Below, piece after piece: positions 48,012 through 58,457 of a stretch of DNA of 64,000 bases (the first letter of the stretch is position 1; every line of letters starts with the position of its first letter). A model generated the notes under the pieces. The model ran no database searches. It was given only the letters and a program-made list of their open reading frames with translations, and was not told the DNA's origin. The stretch is from positions 48,415,001-48,479,000 of the forward strand of contig NC_080578.1 in the NCBI RefSeq assembly GCF_029962835.1, read 5' to 3'. Origin of the DNA: Magnolia sinica (Eukaryota > Streptophyta > Magnoliopsida > Magnoliales > Magnoliaceae). A program made the translations under genes and the position numbers.

Positions 48012-49900
48012 GATGGCATATAAACATCAGTGGACTTAGGAAGTTTTGGATCGAACTCATTTTCAGCATAACATGAGCTGGCAAAACCGATAAACACACA
48101 AAATCACAGCGGCCCATCGTGATGTTTGTGAGAAATTCACTATATCCATCTGTTTTGCTAAATAAAGTTAGGGGATGGGCACAAAATAAGGTAGATCAAA
48201 ACCCAAGAGGAAACAGTGAGGGTTGAACGTCCACCATTGAAACAATCATGAGGCCACAAAAGTTTGGACTAGGCTAAAATTTTTGTGTTATCAGTTAATC
48301 CGGTAGAAATGAAGATGGCATATACAAATCATGGTGAACCCTGAGAAGTTTTCATCGGTAAGCATTTCCCTACCCACTTGAATTTTGGTTCTGCTTCTTT
48401 TTTGAGTCAATGTGTTAACATAATCTGGCAAAACGGATGAACGGGATAGATTTCATGTAAACATCGTGGTGGCCCCACTTCGCTTCTCGTCGCAGAAGTT
48501 ACTGCGAAAGGCTTGGGCTGGCAATCCGAGTCCCCGCTAGCCAGATTATTTTGTGCACCTATGCATGTGGGATGCGGATTGCGTCCTACCCCTACCTGGA
48601 CGGTTTCCGCGTCCCACCCCCGCCCGGACGGTAATCCGTCCGGGCAGGGCTCTGTGGGGCCCAACATGATGTAAGTATTTTATCCACAACGTCTATCGTT
48701 TTTCTCATATTATTTTAAGGTATTATAGAAAAAATGAAGCAGATACACTATTCCAGTGGACCACATCAAAGGAAGCTGCAGTGATAATGACACCTACCGT
48801 TGAAACCTTTCTAATGGCCACCGCGATGTTTTTTTACCACCCAACCTATTAATAAGGTTTGATGAAGTGAAAACACAAATTTCAGCTTGATCTGACACTT
48901 CTCCGGCTCCTAAGAAGTTTTTAATGGTGGACGTTCAATCCCCACTTTGTGGTCCACTTAAGCCTTGAAACTACTTCAATTTTGTATCATACCTTATATT
49001 TATCATATAAAAATGATTAACGGTGAGCATGGGTAGGGCGCAATCCGTGTCCATGCATGTGCAACTCTGACCTGGATCCGGTACCATCTAGGGCAGGTAC
49101 AGGGACAGCTCTGTGGCCCCCAAAAATCTAGTGTTTTATCCACGCCCTCCATCCATTTTTTCAATTCGTTTTAAGGTATAAGTCAAGAAATGAGGCAGAT
49201 CCAAATATCAATTGAACCATTGCACGAGAAACAGTGATGATTGAACACTCGCTATTAAGTATCCATTAGGAACCACAAAAGTATTAGATGAAGCTGATAT
49301 TTGTTTCAGGACTCTTGCGCGCTAATCCTCAGGTTGTATCACAAATAAACGTTACAGCGGGCTTTCGATTTTTTTTTTTTAATCTTAGTAGTGGGCTTTC
49401 AATCACCACTGCTTCCTATCGTGTGCTCTGAGATTTAGATCTACCTAATTTTGGGCTAATGCCTTAAAATGAGCTGGCAAAATGGATGGACGGCGTCGAT
49501 AAAGCACATACATCGTGGTCGGTCCATGGAGCCGTTACCGTGGTAGTCAAAGGCGTCACTGCTGAATCCGAATGCATCAAACTCGGTCCTAACCGCGCGG
49601 ACCATTCAAAAATTTTTAGGGTTCTCCATCCTCGCTTCGCAGGTGTCTTTTCTTTCTACCTTCCACGCATCTCTCTCTGATTCAGTACACTTTCAAAATC
49701 AAATTCCACCGTGCCATCTGTGCAGTATACCCGAGCCGTGCAAAACGTGGGCCCCAACCGTCACCTTGTGCGAGAAAACCAGGCTGCTCCGCTCATGAGG
49801 TGGGCCACCATTCGTGGAAGCAATGGTCGCCTTAAATCAGACCTGCCAATTGGTCTGTTTCAGCGTCTACATGTGTCCCTCCTGATGAGCGGACCGGCAT
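48012..49900. other. Old repeat DNA and upstream region of the zinc-finger gene
   Basis: 48017-49150 contains several degenerate copies of the dispersed module and of a phrase like AGTGGACCACA...GTTGAACG, in both orientations. Near 48520-48660 are two copies of a CCnCCCGGACGGTnnCCG-type block, and 49030-49130 is a diverged repeat of the segment at 48530-48660. From 49600 on the sequence becomes leader-like (TCTCTCTCTGATTCAG near 49675). I see no exon before 49990. Confidence 0.4.
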
Positions 49901-50011
49901 GATTTTTGTGTCGGATGATTATTTTATTTTATTTTTTCAATGTTGTTTTCGTTGGCGGGGAAACTGATATTGTCTCCGATGGTGCTATACAGGACCTTTC
50001 CAGAACCACAT

Positions 50012-50326
50012 ATGTCTTCGTCGTGCCCCTTCTGTCATCTTACTATTCCGTTACTAGAGCTTGAATGGTATCTCTTTTCTTTCCTGGCATGTTTTATGAA
50101 GTTCTTTCTACAATTCTTTTGAATTTATGATTGCTATTGTAGTTTGATGCGGGTCCGCTTTTCTGTTTGGCATTTTCGGAACATTCTTCTACTTATGCGT
50201 TCGGGATTTGACCTTGTGTGCAGGCACGTGAATGATCACCTTGTGGAGGAAGAACTTGCTAGGGACATGGATCTGGCGCGACAGATTGCATCAGCCCCAA
50301 GTCCTCCTAGAGTCATCGCTGTGCCT
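50012..50326 (+). CDS. C2H2 zinc-finger protein, 5' two exons; ZUFSP/ZUP1-like (peptidase C78) candidate
   Basis: Exon 1 is 50012-50067 (MSSSCPFCHLTIPLLELE plus two bases). The intron starts GTATCT and ends TGTGTGCAG at 50223. Exon 2 is 50224-50326 and completes Trp, then HVNDHLVEEELARDMDLARQ and IASAPSPPRVIAVP, with a donor GTATGG after it. Joined, they give C-x2-C-x11-H-x3-H, a ubiquitin-binding-type zinc finger, followed by an acidic helix. By memory this N-terminus resembles plant proteins with UBZ fingers and a UFM1-specific-protease-like (C78) domain, which remove K63-linked ubiquitin; no catalytic part is in view. The same frame is open back to 49940, but CTATACAG at 49985-49992 looks like the acceptor of a 5'-UTR intron, so I chose the ATG at 50012. 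Tat2 begins 284 bp after exon 2, inside what should be intron 2. Confidence 0.65.
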
Positions 50327-50609
50327 GTATGGTGTTTGTAGCGTATCATTCTGCTTGTTGATATTACTTGCAGCGAATGCATTAGCTTTGTGCATTTTTC
50401 TTTGTAGTTTGAACAATATCATGGTGCTTTTTTTGTTGCTCAGAAAAAAATCATGATGCTTTGCTTCTTTTTGTTTCTTGTGTAATTGATTGGGATGTTA
50501 TCCGAATATCTCCATTGATACTCATAAACTACACCAAATAATGTCATTAATCTAGGGATGATTTGATTGGTTCTCTAAGGTTGTTTGGATGCCTGTAGAT
50601 GGTTTAAGT
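50327..50609 (+). other. Start of intron 2 of the zinc-finger gene
   Basis: T-rich sequence beginning GTATGG, with no coding sign, up to the Tat2 LTR. TTGTTTGGATGCCTGTAGA (about 50581-50599) could be the end of a small TIR element, but no partner was found. Confidence 0.45.
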
Positions 50610-51525
50610 TGTAACTGTTCACTCGTTTTTCCCAGCACGGGTGGAGTGCAGGCGTGCTAGAATTGGGATTGTGGCTCCAATTCAAACCGAACAACTATAA
50701 CCCCGAGCGTGAAAGTAGGCAGACACAGGGTATGACCGAGTCTGAGAAGATTGGTTGCCTATTCAGCCACTCGCTCAACGTGTAAACATATTAGATGATA
50801 GTCAGAGGGTGGGGTTCGTCCTCTGATGATGGGTCACTCTTTTGCCTTCCATACTAAAGGACTTTTCATTTCAAATAAAGCGAAATGAGAGAAAATGCCT
50901 TACAGTTGACTGTTATTGGCTTCAGAAGGATGCTCCTCCGACGATCGAATGAGGTTCAGCGCACGAGCTTAAACTCCAATTACAACCACAATTATTAGCT
51001 ACTAGATTATCACTACGAATTACACTACGAAATGTAAACGATGAGTGCTGAAGATAAATTATTACGCTAGAAAAGTAATTAGTTGGACGGAAAAGGTAAA
51101 TGATTACACTAAGGAATGTAAATTGACAAAAATAATTGAAAGATAAATTTGGTTTGATTGGTTTGGTATGAGACGACATTTTCTGCATGATTTGTCTTGC
51201 TATTTATAGTTTCGATCCAACATTCTGGATTCTTCCCACGTTCCAACGGTTATGGTAACTGTTTCTCCATTACTCTCTACTTATAAACACTTCCTATGTT
51301 CTGCTTCTTTGAATCATTCTTCAACCACCTATTCGATAGTCGTGTGAATTCAACCGTTACATCTCGGCCACTTTAATGTAATTGATTCGTTGTGGCTCCA
51401 TTTCTCGAGATGCAACCGTACATATTTGCAAAAGATCCTGCAACCGTTGCACGTGTTCCGTACAGATCACACGTAATCAACTCTGATTGGCTGAAAACAG
51501 AACTCGGTTGGATAGGGTACAAACA
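50610..51525 (-). repeat. Tat2 3' LTR
   Basis: In - orientation it starts TGTTTGTACCCTATCC at 51525 and ends GAACAGTTACA at 50610. A TATA box ACTATAAATA lies at 51210-51201. It directly follows a polypurine tract. The right partner LTR is outside the window, so the left border (after TAAGT, 50605-50609) rests on the TG...CA rule only. Confidence 0.7.
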
Positions 51526-51538
51526 TTGCCCCCCTCGT
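51526..51538 (-). other. Polypurine tract of Tat2
   Basis: On the - strand ACGAGGGGGGCAA lies immediately before the LTR's TGTTTG. It is the expected plus-strand primer site and fixes the LTR start. Confidence 0.8.
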
Positions 51539-51639
51539 CGCTGTCCTTACGGATAAAGTGACAACGAAGTTTGAGTTTTCACTAATTTTGCCCTCGAAAC
51601 ATTCACACGTGCTGCCCAATACGAACCGCCTTCGATTGA

Positions 51640-54600
51640 TTGCTTTACCATCAGTCGTGTCAAATCGAGGCGTCGGATGCGGCCAATGCATTAAAGACGA
51701 CAAGACTATGGACGAAACTACTTCCGGGATGGGAAGATTGGTTTTCGCGGGTATTGACCAAATATGGAAGTCTGTGGAAAAGACTTGGCATATATGAATG
51801 CATCAAATGATCCCTCATAGAATATGCACCCAACACGTCTCTTCTTCTTACTCTATCGTCATTTTGGAGTACTTCCTCCAACACCTTCATGTTTGGTTGT
51901 GGTCCGCTGAGTGTTACCATAAAGGACATATGTCATCTGACCGAGCTTTTGCCCTTTGGGATGACATACCACGCCAAGGCCAATATGCAACACAAAAACT
52001 TTCCCAGCAAGACCGCCAAAGGCTCTACTGCTTCCATGAATGTCTACCGCAAACTCGAAGGACCACCTCACATTCCTTCTCTTTTGGATCTGCCGTCATT
52101 TGTTATATGTCAACGCCCAATAGGTCATGGCTGAATATGTTACCTTGGCTGAATGCCTTGTCAATCAGCAACGCATAGCCATAGCACCATTCGTTCTCAA
52201 CCATCTGTATAGAGGTCTTTTCGAAGTCAATCGTAAAGTATTATACTCGGCGGGGGTGCCTATATGGCTTGCACAAATGTGGTTTGTAGCATACTTTCGA
52301 TCTTATCTCTTTGATTAGCAGCAGACTGACCAATCATTTTCTTCCAATGGTGACCGAATTCTCCACTCTCTGGAGACTAATACGGTCGATGAATACCTCA
52401 TAGGGTTCTTCTCTCTTGACAAATCCTATGACAATCAGTCATTCACACCCTTTGTAGAAGGAAAGGCTTACGGGCCTGAATGGCTCACAGGGCGATTTGA
52501 TCATGAAAACGAGCAATTAGTTGGTCGGTTGCATCAAGCTTGGACTTGCTACATCATCGGCCATGACTTGTCTTACGGCGGCATGATTGAGAAAGGCAAA
52601 AATGCGAAAGCATGGGTCGAACAATATCATCCTTCCTTGTTTGCTTGTCAATTGGGTCTGATGCAGTACATCCCCTTTCACCCATAAAACATACAACCAA
52701 CCTCCTTACGATCGTGTGATAGTGATCGATGAAGAACTTTACACCTCCCTCGATAACTCTTATCGTAAGGAGTCGGTCGCCTTGAAGATTCGAACATATC
52801 CAGAGTCTCCTGAAGCCATGAACAGTTTTGTGGCATGGTGGGATCGACAATATGTTAAATTTTTGGGCGGTCGAAGTACCACAGAGCTTCATCCCAGTTT
52901 TGCTCTCAATTGGGTTTAATAGAGAGCAGAAAAAGAAGCCCTGCATCGCCATCCACTACAGCAAAAAGAACAGTGAGGTTAAAGACGAGATCAACTGCTA
53001 CTTCTTCCACTCCGATGGCCGAAAATCCTTTCCCAGAGGTTTCATAGATTACCCAGGAGCATCTTAATATTCTTGCGGCTGCTCAGCTACAATGGATGGC
53101 TTCGAAGAAAAATTTAGATTTGAGAGGTATCTCCGGTCCTCCTCTAAAACCACCTATTCTTTCTTTTTAGCGCACAAAACCTTCTAAATCTCAGTCGACG
53201 CCAAGAGATCAACCGATATGACGATCGAGTCGGCCGTCAAGTACTTCAGCCAAGGCCGTGTTAGCTTTCGAAAAATATTTTAAAACCCAATAGTGGCTTG
53301 GTCTTGGTGTTAAGGATTATTCGTACGAGATTGACAAAGGTATAAAACACCATGAGGAGGCCCATTATAATAAATGCTGGAACAAATGGTGGCAGGATAG
53401 AGAGAGGTTAAATGACCCTAATCTTCCTTTCGACGAAAAATACCTAAAACCTTATCTTCATAAACCGCCATCATTTCCAACTTGACTCGGCCGTTAGTGA
53501 CTGTGATAAAAAATCCTTAAGTTGTCAAGGATCGGCCAGTCTTCCAAGCAGTTCGGTTTGATTTAGGTGGAGACTACTTGTATATTTCCTTAAAGTAATT
53601 CCCTTGTACCTTCACTGATACTGTTTTGATCCTTTTAGTGACTCGGGAATTGCCCAAGATGCTGGCGGCTCAAGAACAAGATATGCCACTAATACCGGCA
53701 GTCCCATTGACTGCAATTCTGCCGCCGATTTTAGCACCAACCGACACAGTGGCCGCAATAGTGATCACTCTCGTAATCCTGAAGGATCCTACCTCGATGA
53801 CTACAGAGGTGGTGTCTCTTGATTCAGAGACCACGACCGGTACAAAAGGCGTTCCTTCCAGCAACCCGCCTGAAGTTAGCACTGCTCCTATTGACTCAGA
53901 GCATGTGCGACAGACGACTCCACCTGCACCAACCACCTGCTCAGCCTTTTAGGCTAGTTCCGACTCCCTCACTTCCTCCATTACCAACGATGACCGAAGA
54001 GATTCCAACTTTGTCCGAATCTGAAACAGCAAATGTAACAGTAATGCCTGAAGGGTCGGTTGAAATCGAGAGAGTCGCGACTGATGATGAAACAATTGTC
54101 AAAACTTCAGCGGAGGTGATTAAGCAAGTCTTGATCGAGACTATGGAACAACAATTGGTCGATGTTGGGTAGCCGACTAAAGTTATTTCAGTCGAGATCC
54201 CTACAACACCGGCCGAGATAAAAATGGTTGATGCAAGTTCTCTACCATCTTCCTCAACAGTTATTCCTGGGGATGATGCATTTACTATTGCCGATCTTCC
54301 TCCAGTCGACGACATTCTTTCTTTGTTTGAGAAAGTTCTCCCCGAGGAGATGTCTGCGGCAAAATCTCCTCTTCATCTTGATAATCTACAAAGTTTACAG
54401 GCAGAGTTACACGACCTCCTCCGAAAAGGGTTATCCGAGTCCTTTGATGCCGAATTGATTGACAAGATCGGCCGATTGGTTGATTTGGCCTACATACTGT
54501 CTTAATCAGATCCAACTTTAGCGGCTAGAATACCACCTCTCTTGGAGCTTAAGAGAATACTTGATATGTATTGTCAAGCTTATTTAGTTGTTGCTCATAT

Positions 54601-54963
54601 TGAAGCTAAAAAATGAGTGGCCGATCTTAAGAAGGCTAGTGTGCAAGAGGTCGCCCAAGAACTTATGGCCAAGAATGCTGGGGTGAAGGCTTTTGAAATG
54701 GAAATTGAGAACTTAGAAGTCAGGATCGTGGTTTTGGAGGCTGAGCTGATTACACCGAGACAGAATCTGGCAGAAAAATGCACAGGACACCTCATGGCCA
54801 CAGATTAGATTTCCAAGTTGGCTACTACAGTGCACTCTCAAGCAGAAGACGTCAACCAATTGTCTCGATCGACAACAAAAAGGGAAGCATCATTGTGGAC
54901 TGCTAGAAGACGGGTGGAAATGGCTAGGGTGTTCTTGGAGAATTATTTGTCTTTTGATTTCTA
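51640..54963 (+). pseudogene. Tat2 antisense gene: plant mobile domain (PMD) protein with coiled-coil tail
   Basis: It reads opposite to Tat2 gag-pol. The PMD part has GWEDWFSRVLTKYGSLWKRL (from about 51727), LLLTLSSFWSTSSNTFMF, GCGPLSVTIKDICHLTEL, VLNHLYRGLF (52196) and AWVEQYHPSLFACQLGL. It ends with a MNSFVAWWDRQYVKFLGG block at about 52818-52871. The linker (53640-54300) is Pro/Thr/Ser-rich. The tail (54380-54963) looks coiled-coil: SLQAELHDLLRKGLSE, EVAQELMAKNAGVKAFEME, LEVRIVVLEAEL. PMDs are found in retrotransposons and in the host silencing factors MAIN/MAIL1. The reading changes frame at about 52125, 52690 and 53940. Nearly all in-frame stops fit CAA/CAG/CGA to TAA/TAG/TGA. The start codon is not certain. 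Confidence 0.75.
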
Positions 54964-55183
54964 AATCTGACATCTTCTTATGTGAACGAATAGCCGTTGA
55001 GCCTTTTTTGACTTCGCTCCTTCGAGTAACTGCTTGTAATTATTTTATGAGTGTTTCCTTGAGTTTTGGCGGAACGTGGGTCGTTCCTGAACGTTATGCC
55101 TTAACTGCCCAGTTTCAAACAAACTAAAACGTGCAACTCCCTCTCGCCACGCCTCTTGTGGAAAGTGAGCTTTTAGACCCTAC

Positions 55184-55193
55184 TATTTAAATA
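55184..55193 (+). promoter_or_regulatory. TATA-like box of antisense gene A
   Basis: TATTTAAATA, 58 bp before the ATG of gene A. Equivalent boxes precede genes B and C at similar distances. Confidence 0.45.
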
Positions 55194-55241
55194 GCATTGA
55201 GTTCCTGACTTCGGTTATCCTTTTGAATTTAATCTTTCCCA

Positions 55242-55904
55242 ATGGCTATCGAATTACCTTCTCTCATTACCGGCACTGAATCCTTTCTCAAGGAGATCTT
55301 CAATGATGGGTTGAAAAACTTTTCTTTCTCCTTTTTGCTATCCGATGTTAGGAGATTTGTTACTGATGCTTCTTGCTCACTTGATCTTCATCCTTCAGTC
55401 GAGTTGAATGATCGACTAAAAGGACTACTCGGGAAACTGAAATGGTTAACCGTCATAGGAGATCATTACGAAAGATCGCACTATCTTCGTGAGATGAATG
55501 CGTGCTATTTCGAGCAGCAAGATACGATTGTGAAGGACTCGGCTGATATGAGCGGTAAATATGAACTGGCTTGGTACGACAAGTTACGTTGTACTCAGGC
55601 ACATCAATTCAATCGAATGATGCTTAAAACATTGCAATCTTACTGCTCTGGTCTGATGGACGAATTACAGGAACGAGGCAACGCTTTTTATGAGAAGGAG
55701 ATAGCTGTTCCATCAGATATGGAATTCTTGGATGAACAAATTCTTTTATATCAAAATCAGTTGGTGGCAAGTTATGCTGCTAAAAAGGCGGTCGTTAGCG
55801 AAGTTCACTCAACTGCTATTCGTGTCGATCAACTACTTCACTTCTTGCCACGCCTTATCGTGGAAGGAACAGTTGGAGTCATGCCAAGGAGAAAAATGAA
55901 GTAG
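55242..55904 (+). CDS. Antisense small gene A of Tat2 (intact, 220 codons), unrecognised family
   Basis: A fully open frame, the longest intact one in the right half of the window apart from Tat1 RT. Starts MAIELPSLITGTESFLKEIF. The middle has LRCTQAHQFNRMMLKTL, followed by LDEQILLYQNQLVAS and a basic C-terminus (PRRKMK). It appears helical, with no signal peptide or membrane segment. A TATA-like TATTTAAATA (55184-55193) lies 58 bp before the ATG, and AATAAA is at 56025-56030, about 120 bp after the stop. Genes B and C to the right share its layout and key residues, so it is the first of a tandem triplet. It begins 278 bp after the PMD gene on the same strand. I do not recognise the family and give no function. 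Confidence 0.7.
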   Translation: MAIELPSLITGTESFLKEIFNDGLKNFSFSFLLSDVRRFVTDASCSLDLHPSVELNDRLKGLLGKLKWLTVIGDHYERSHYLREMNACYFEQQDTIVKDSADMSGKYELAWYDKLRCTQAHQFNRMMLKTLQSYCSGLMDELQERGNAFYEKEIAVPSDMEFLDEQILLYQNQLVASYAAKKAVVSEVHSTAIRVDQLLHFLPRLIVEGTVGVMPRRKMK

Positions 55905-56316
55905 AGATGCACGCTCTTAGAAGAATTTGAAAGTTTGAAGATCTTATTTGTTTTGCCTTTAGAATTTTGCTTTCTTTTTATTTTTATTTTTGTAATCATG
56001 CAGTCGATGACCAACACAATGATGAATAAACTTTTAACTTTTAAACAAGCTACAAATATCATACATCCTTTATCTCGGCCGTAATGCATGGATTGAGTGG
56101 TCCTTTTACAATCCACCTAGCCCTTGTGTATACACCCGTTACTTGGCCATTTTCAGCCGTGCTTGTCACGTCCTCGCTATAGTGACACATCGCTTCTTGA
56201 AAGACATCCATTAATTTTGCTGCGTCCCAATGATCTTGGGAAAGACTGGATTTGTCTCGAGAAACCCAAGCATCACTGCTCCCCACGCGTATTAATTGCT
56301 GCACTGCTACGCCTCG

Positions 56317-56326
56317 TTTATAAAAA
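56317..56326 (+). promoter_or_regulatory. TATA-like box of antisense gene B
   Basis: TTTATAAAAA, 83 bp before the ATG of gene B, within otherwise GC-balanced spacer. Confidence 0.45.
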
Positions 56327-56399
56327 CAGAACTTGGGTTCCAAGTAGCCTCACAAACCCACTTGACACAAAGCCTTCAGCACTATAGCCTCAATCTCCG

Positions 56400-57113
56400 A
56401 TGGATCCTCTCTCTTAGGTGACTAAAATCATGGAGGAAATACTTTTAGAGGGACTAGATTCTTTTTCAAACTCTTTCTTGCCTGATCCTTCTCCTTTCAA
56501 CTCTTTCTTGCCTAATCCTTCTCCTTTCATCCAAGGCGTTGCTGCACTTTCTGTAGATTGCCAATCTACTCAAGTGATCATGGAGGTTCTCTCAGAAATC
56601 CGACGACTTGGAGAAGAATACACAGCTGCAGATCAAGAACTCGACCACTTTGATGCTTTTTTTTTTTTCTCAAACCTATCATCTATTAACACTGAATGCA
56701 TGGCTCTACCAATCCATTAGGAGATGACTTGACAGAACATAGTACGTTGGACCCGCGAGTGTAACTTTGACAAAGAGATGTTGCTGTCGATGAGGCTTTC
56801 CCCTAACAATGCTGACTTGGCTTAGGTTCATCTGCTTTACCCAGATCGGGTTCAGCCAAAAAGCGAGGAGCTAGCCGCATTCATTATGTCCCGGATAACA
56901 TTTTACTGGGGCCGCATCGCGTCCAGCGAAGCTGGGAAGAGATCGGCCGAACAAGAGCATGAAACCCTCGGCCAATGTCTTGCTAGCGTAGAACGTTCCT
57001 TTATTGCGCTAGCAGGCCAGTATAATTCATGGATGGGGAGGCGACACGCTCTGATGGAGGCAAAAGTTGCGGTTGAGAGGAGGTTTGAAGAGCTCAGGCG
57101 AGCCCACTTGTAA
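56400..57113 (+). pseudogene. Antisense small gene B of Tat2 (one frame, four stops)
   Basis: One frame runs from MDPLS at 56400 to the stop at 57111-57113 (237 codons), broken only by TAG at 56415, TAG near 56718, a TGA shortly after, and TAG near 56823. Each is one C-to-T step from CAG or CGA. Contents: SEIRRLGEEYTAADQELDHF, VRWTRECNFDKEML, then ELAAFIMSRITFYWGRI, ASSEAGKRSAEQEHETLGQC, ASVERSFIALAGQ and a basic C-terminus FEELRRAHL. It aligns along its second half with gene C (ELVAFVEAQIALYQGR...SEAEKRLAESKH...YIEHTLVKLVSQ) and more weakly with gene A. A local duplication (SFLPDPSPFN / SFLPNPSPFI) lies near the N-terminus. Unknown function. Confidence 0.7.
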
Positions 57114-57565
57114 TTTTGATCATGACCATCTCCTTCATCTGTAGCTTGTCCATTCCATCCTCATCCTCATCCTGTTCTTCTTTATCCCCACATTTTTGTA
57201 ATTAACGACCCAATCCGTTTTGTAATTAACGACCATTGATTGACCGCTCTTGGACTTGCTTTTCGCTTTTACTTCGTGTAACCAGGCGGTCAATGACTAG
57301 TGTATTACATAGATTTCCATGATGAATATAATTTAATCGGTCAATGACATTTTTGTATTGCAATCTTTAGTGATTAACTTAGACCTTACCTTCCACATGT
57401 AGTTACAATGTTTAACCATTCTGTAACGAGCGCCATACCTTAACCATACTTCCTGAACAAGCTCCATCTATCTCGCCATATCCCTGCTATCCCGGGAACA
57501 ACTCCTTCAGTATCGGGTAACTAACCGTCACACCGCTCCCTACGTGCAGTAACTGCTCGCATTGT

Positions 57566-57577
57566 AATATATAAAAG
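57566..57577 (+). promoter_or_regulatory. TATA-like box of antisense gene C
   Basis: ATATATAAAAGT about 65 bp before the ATG of gene C, a strong TATA-box match. Confidence 0.5.
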
Positions 57578-57632
57578 TGGTGCTTAGGTTAAAAAAATAT
57601 TTAGCTAACCAATTTAAGCCCGAGTCTCTATT

Positions 57633-58311
57633 ATGAAAACTCCAGCATCCATGGATTTTTTCACTATTTCCATCAAAATAATGGAAAGTCTTCGCGATCT
57701 CCCTTCACCGGCGACCCTTTTCCTTTCCTTAGGGACGTTGACAATCTTCTTGAGAAGGAGCGGCCTCCTCGGGAGATTTTGAACCTCATCTCCGAGCTCT
57801 GGCAACTTGGAGATGTATTCGCCAAGGCAGACATAGAGATCGAACGCTGTACGACCACTTTAAACTGTCTGTCAGCCTTCAGTGTCGAGTGTAGGGCTTT
57901 ACCAGCCCACTTTGCGGCAGCTTGGAAGAACGACTGCATTGGATTAGTGAGCATGAGTTCAATAAAAAAATGCTGCGAATGTTGACGCGTTCGCGTGACC
58001 GCATCCTTATTGACTTGGCTGAGACTAATCAACTATACCTTGACCGCGATTGGCCGGAGAATACTGAGCTGGTTGCGTTCGTGGAGGCCCAGATAGCTCT
58101 CTATCAAGGGCGCGCTGAGGTTAGCGAGGCCGAAAAGAGGTTGGCTGAGTCAAAACACATGGACATCGACCACCGTTTGGCCTATATCGAGCATACATTG
58201 GTCAAGCTCGTAAGTCAATAGGCTTCCTGAACTGAGAAGCGCAATTTGGCGATAGAAGCGTGGGTTGAAGCTGCCAAAAGCTTTGAACATATCAAGTGGG
58301 CCGGCCGGTAG
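57633..58311 (+). pseudogene. Antisense small gene C of Tat2 (frameshifted)
   Basis: Starts MKTPASMDFF at 57633. Reading continues after a shift with ILNLISELWQLGDVFAKADI and CRALPAHFAAAW. After a second shift near 57930 it reads WISEHEFNKKMLRMLTRSRD, ELVAFVEAQIALYQGRAEV, SEAEKRLAESKHMDIDHRLA and IEHTLVKLVSQ. The last part, FEHIKWAGR, ends at 58311 after two more stops explainable as CAG and CGA. About 225 codons originally, close to A (220) and B (237). Its end is tail-to-tail with the integrase end at 58458, 146 bp away. Unknown function. Confidence 0.7.
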
Positions 58312-58457
58312 TCCCGTTATTCAGCTTCTCCTCTTTTTCTGTCATCTTCTTCCTTATATGATATTTTGCAACCAATAGCCTCTAAGCTTTATTTGAACGT
58401 ATGTTTACTATAATTAACGATCCCTTATCGAGGGTTTTATTTAAATGTAAGCTCTAT

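Noticed and set aside
53580..53638. Possible 59-bp intron in the PMD gene (GTATAT...TTTTAG)
   Set aside because: The same frame continues through it with a single TAA that one C-to-T step explains, and 59 bp is short for a plant intron.
56124..56387. 87-codon + frame and 94-codon - frame between genes A and B
   Set aside because: They lie in the spacer and across the TATA region of gene B, with no counterpart in the A or C spacers.
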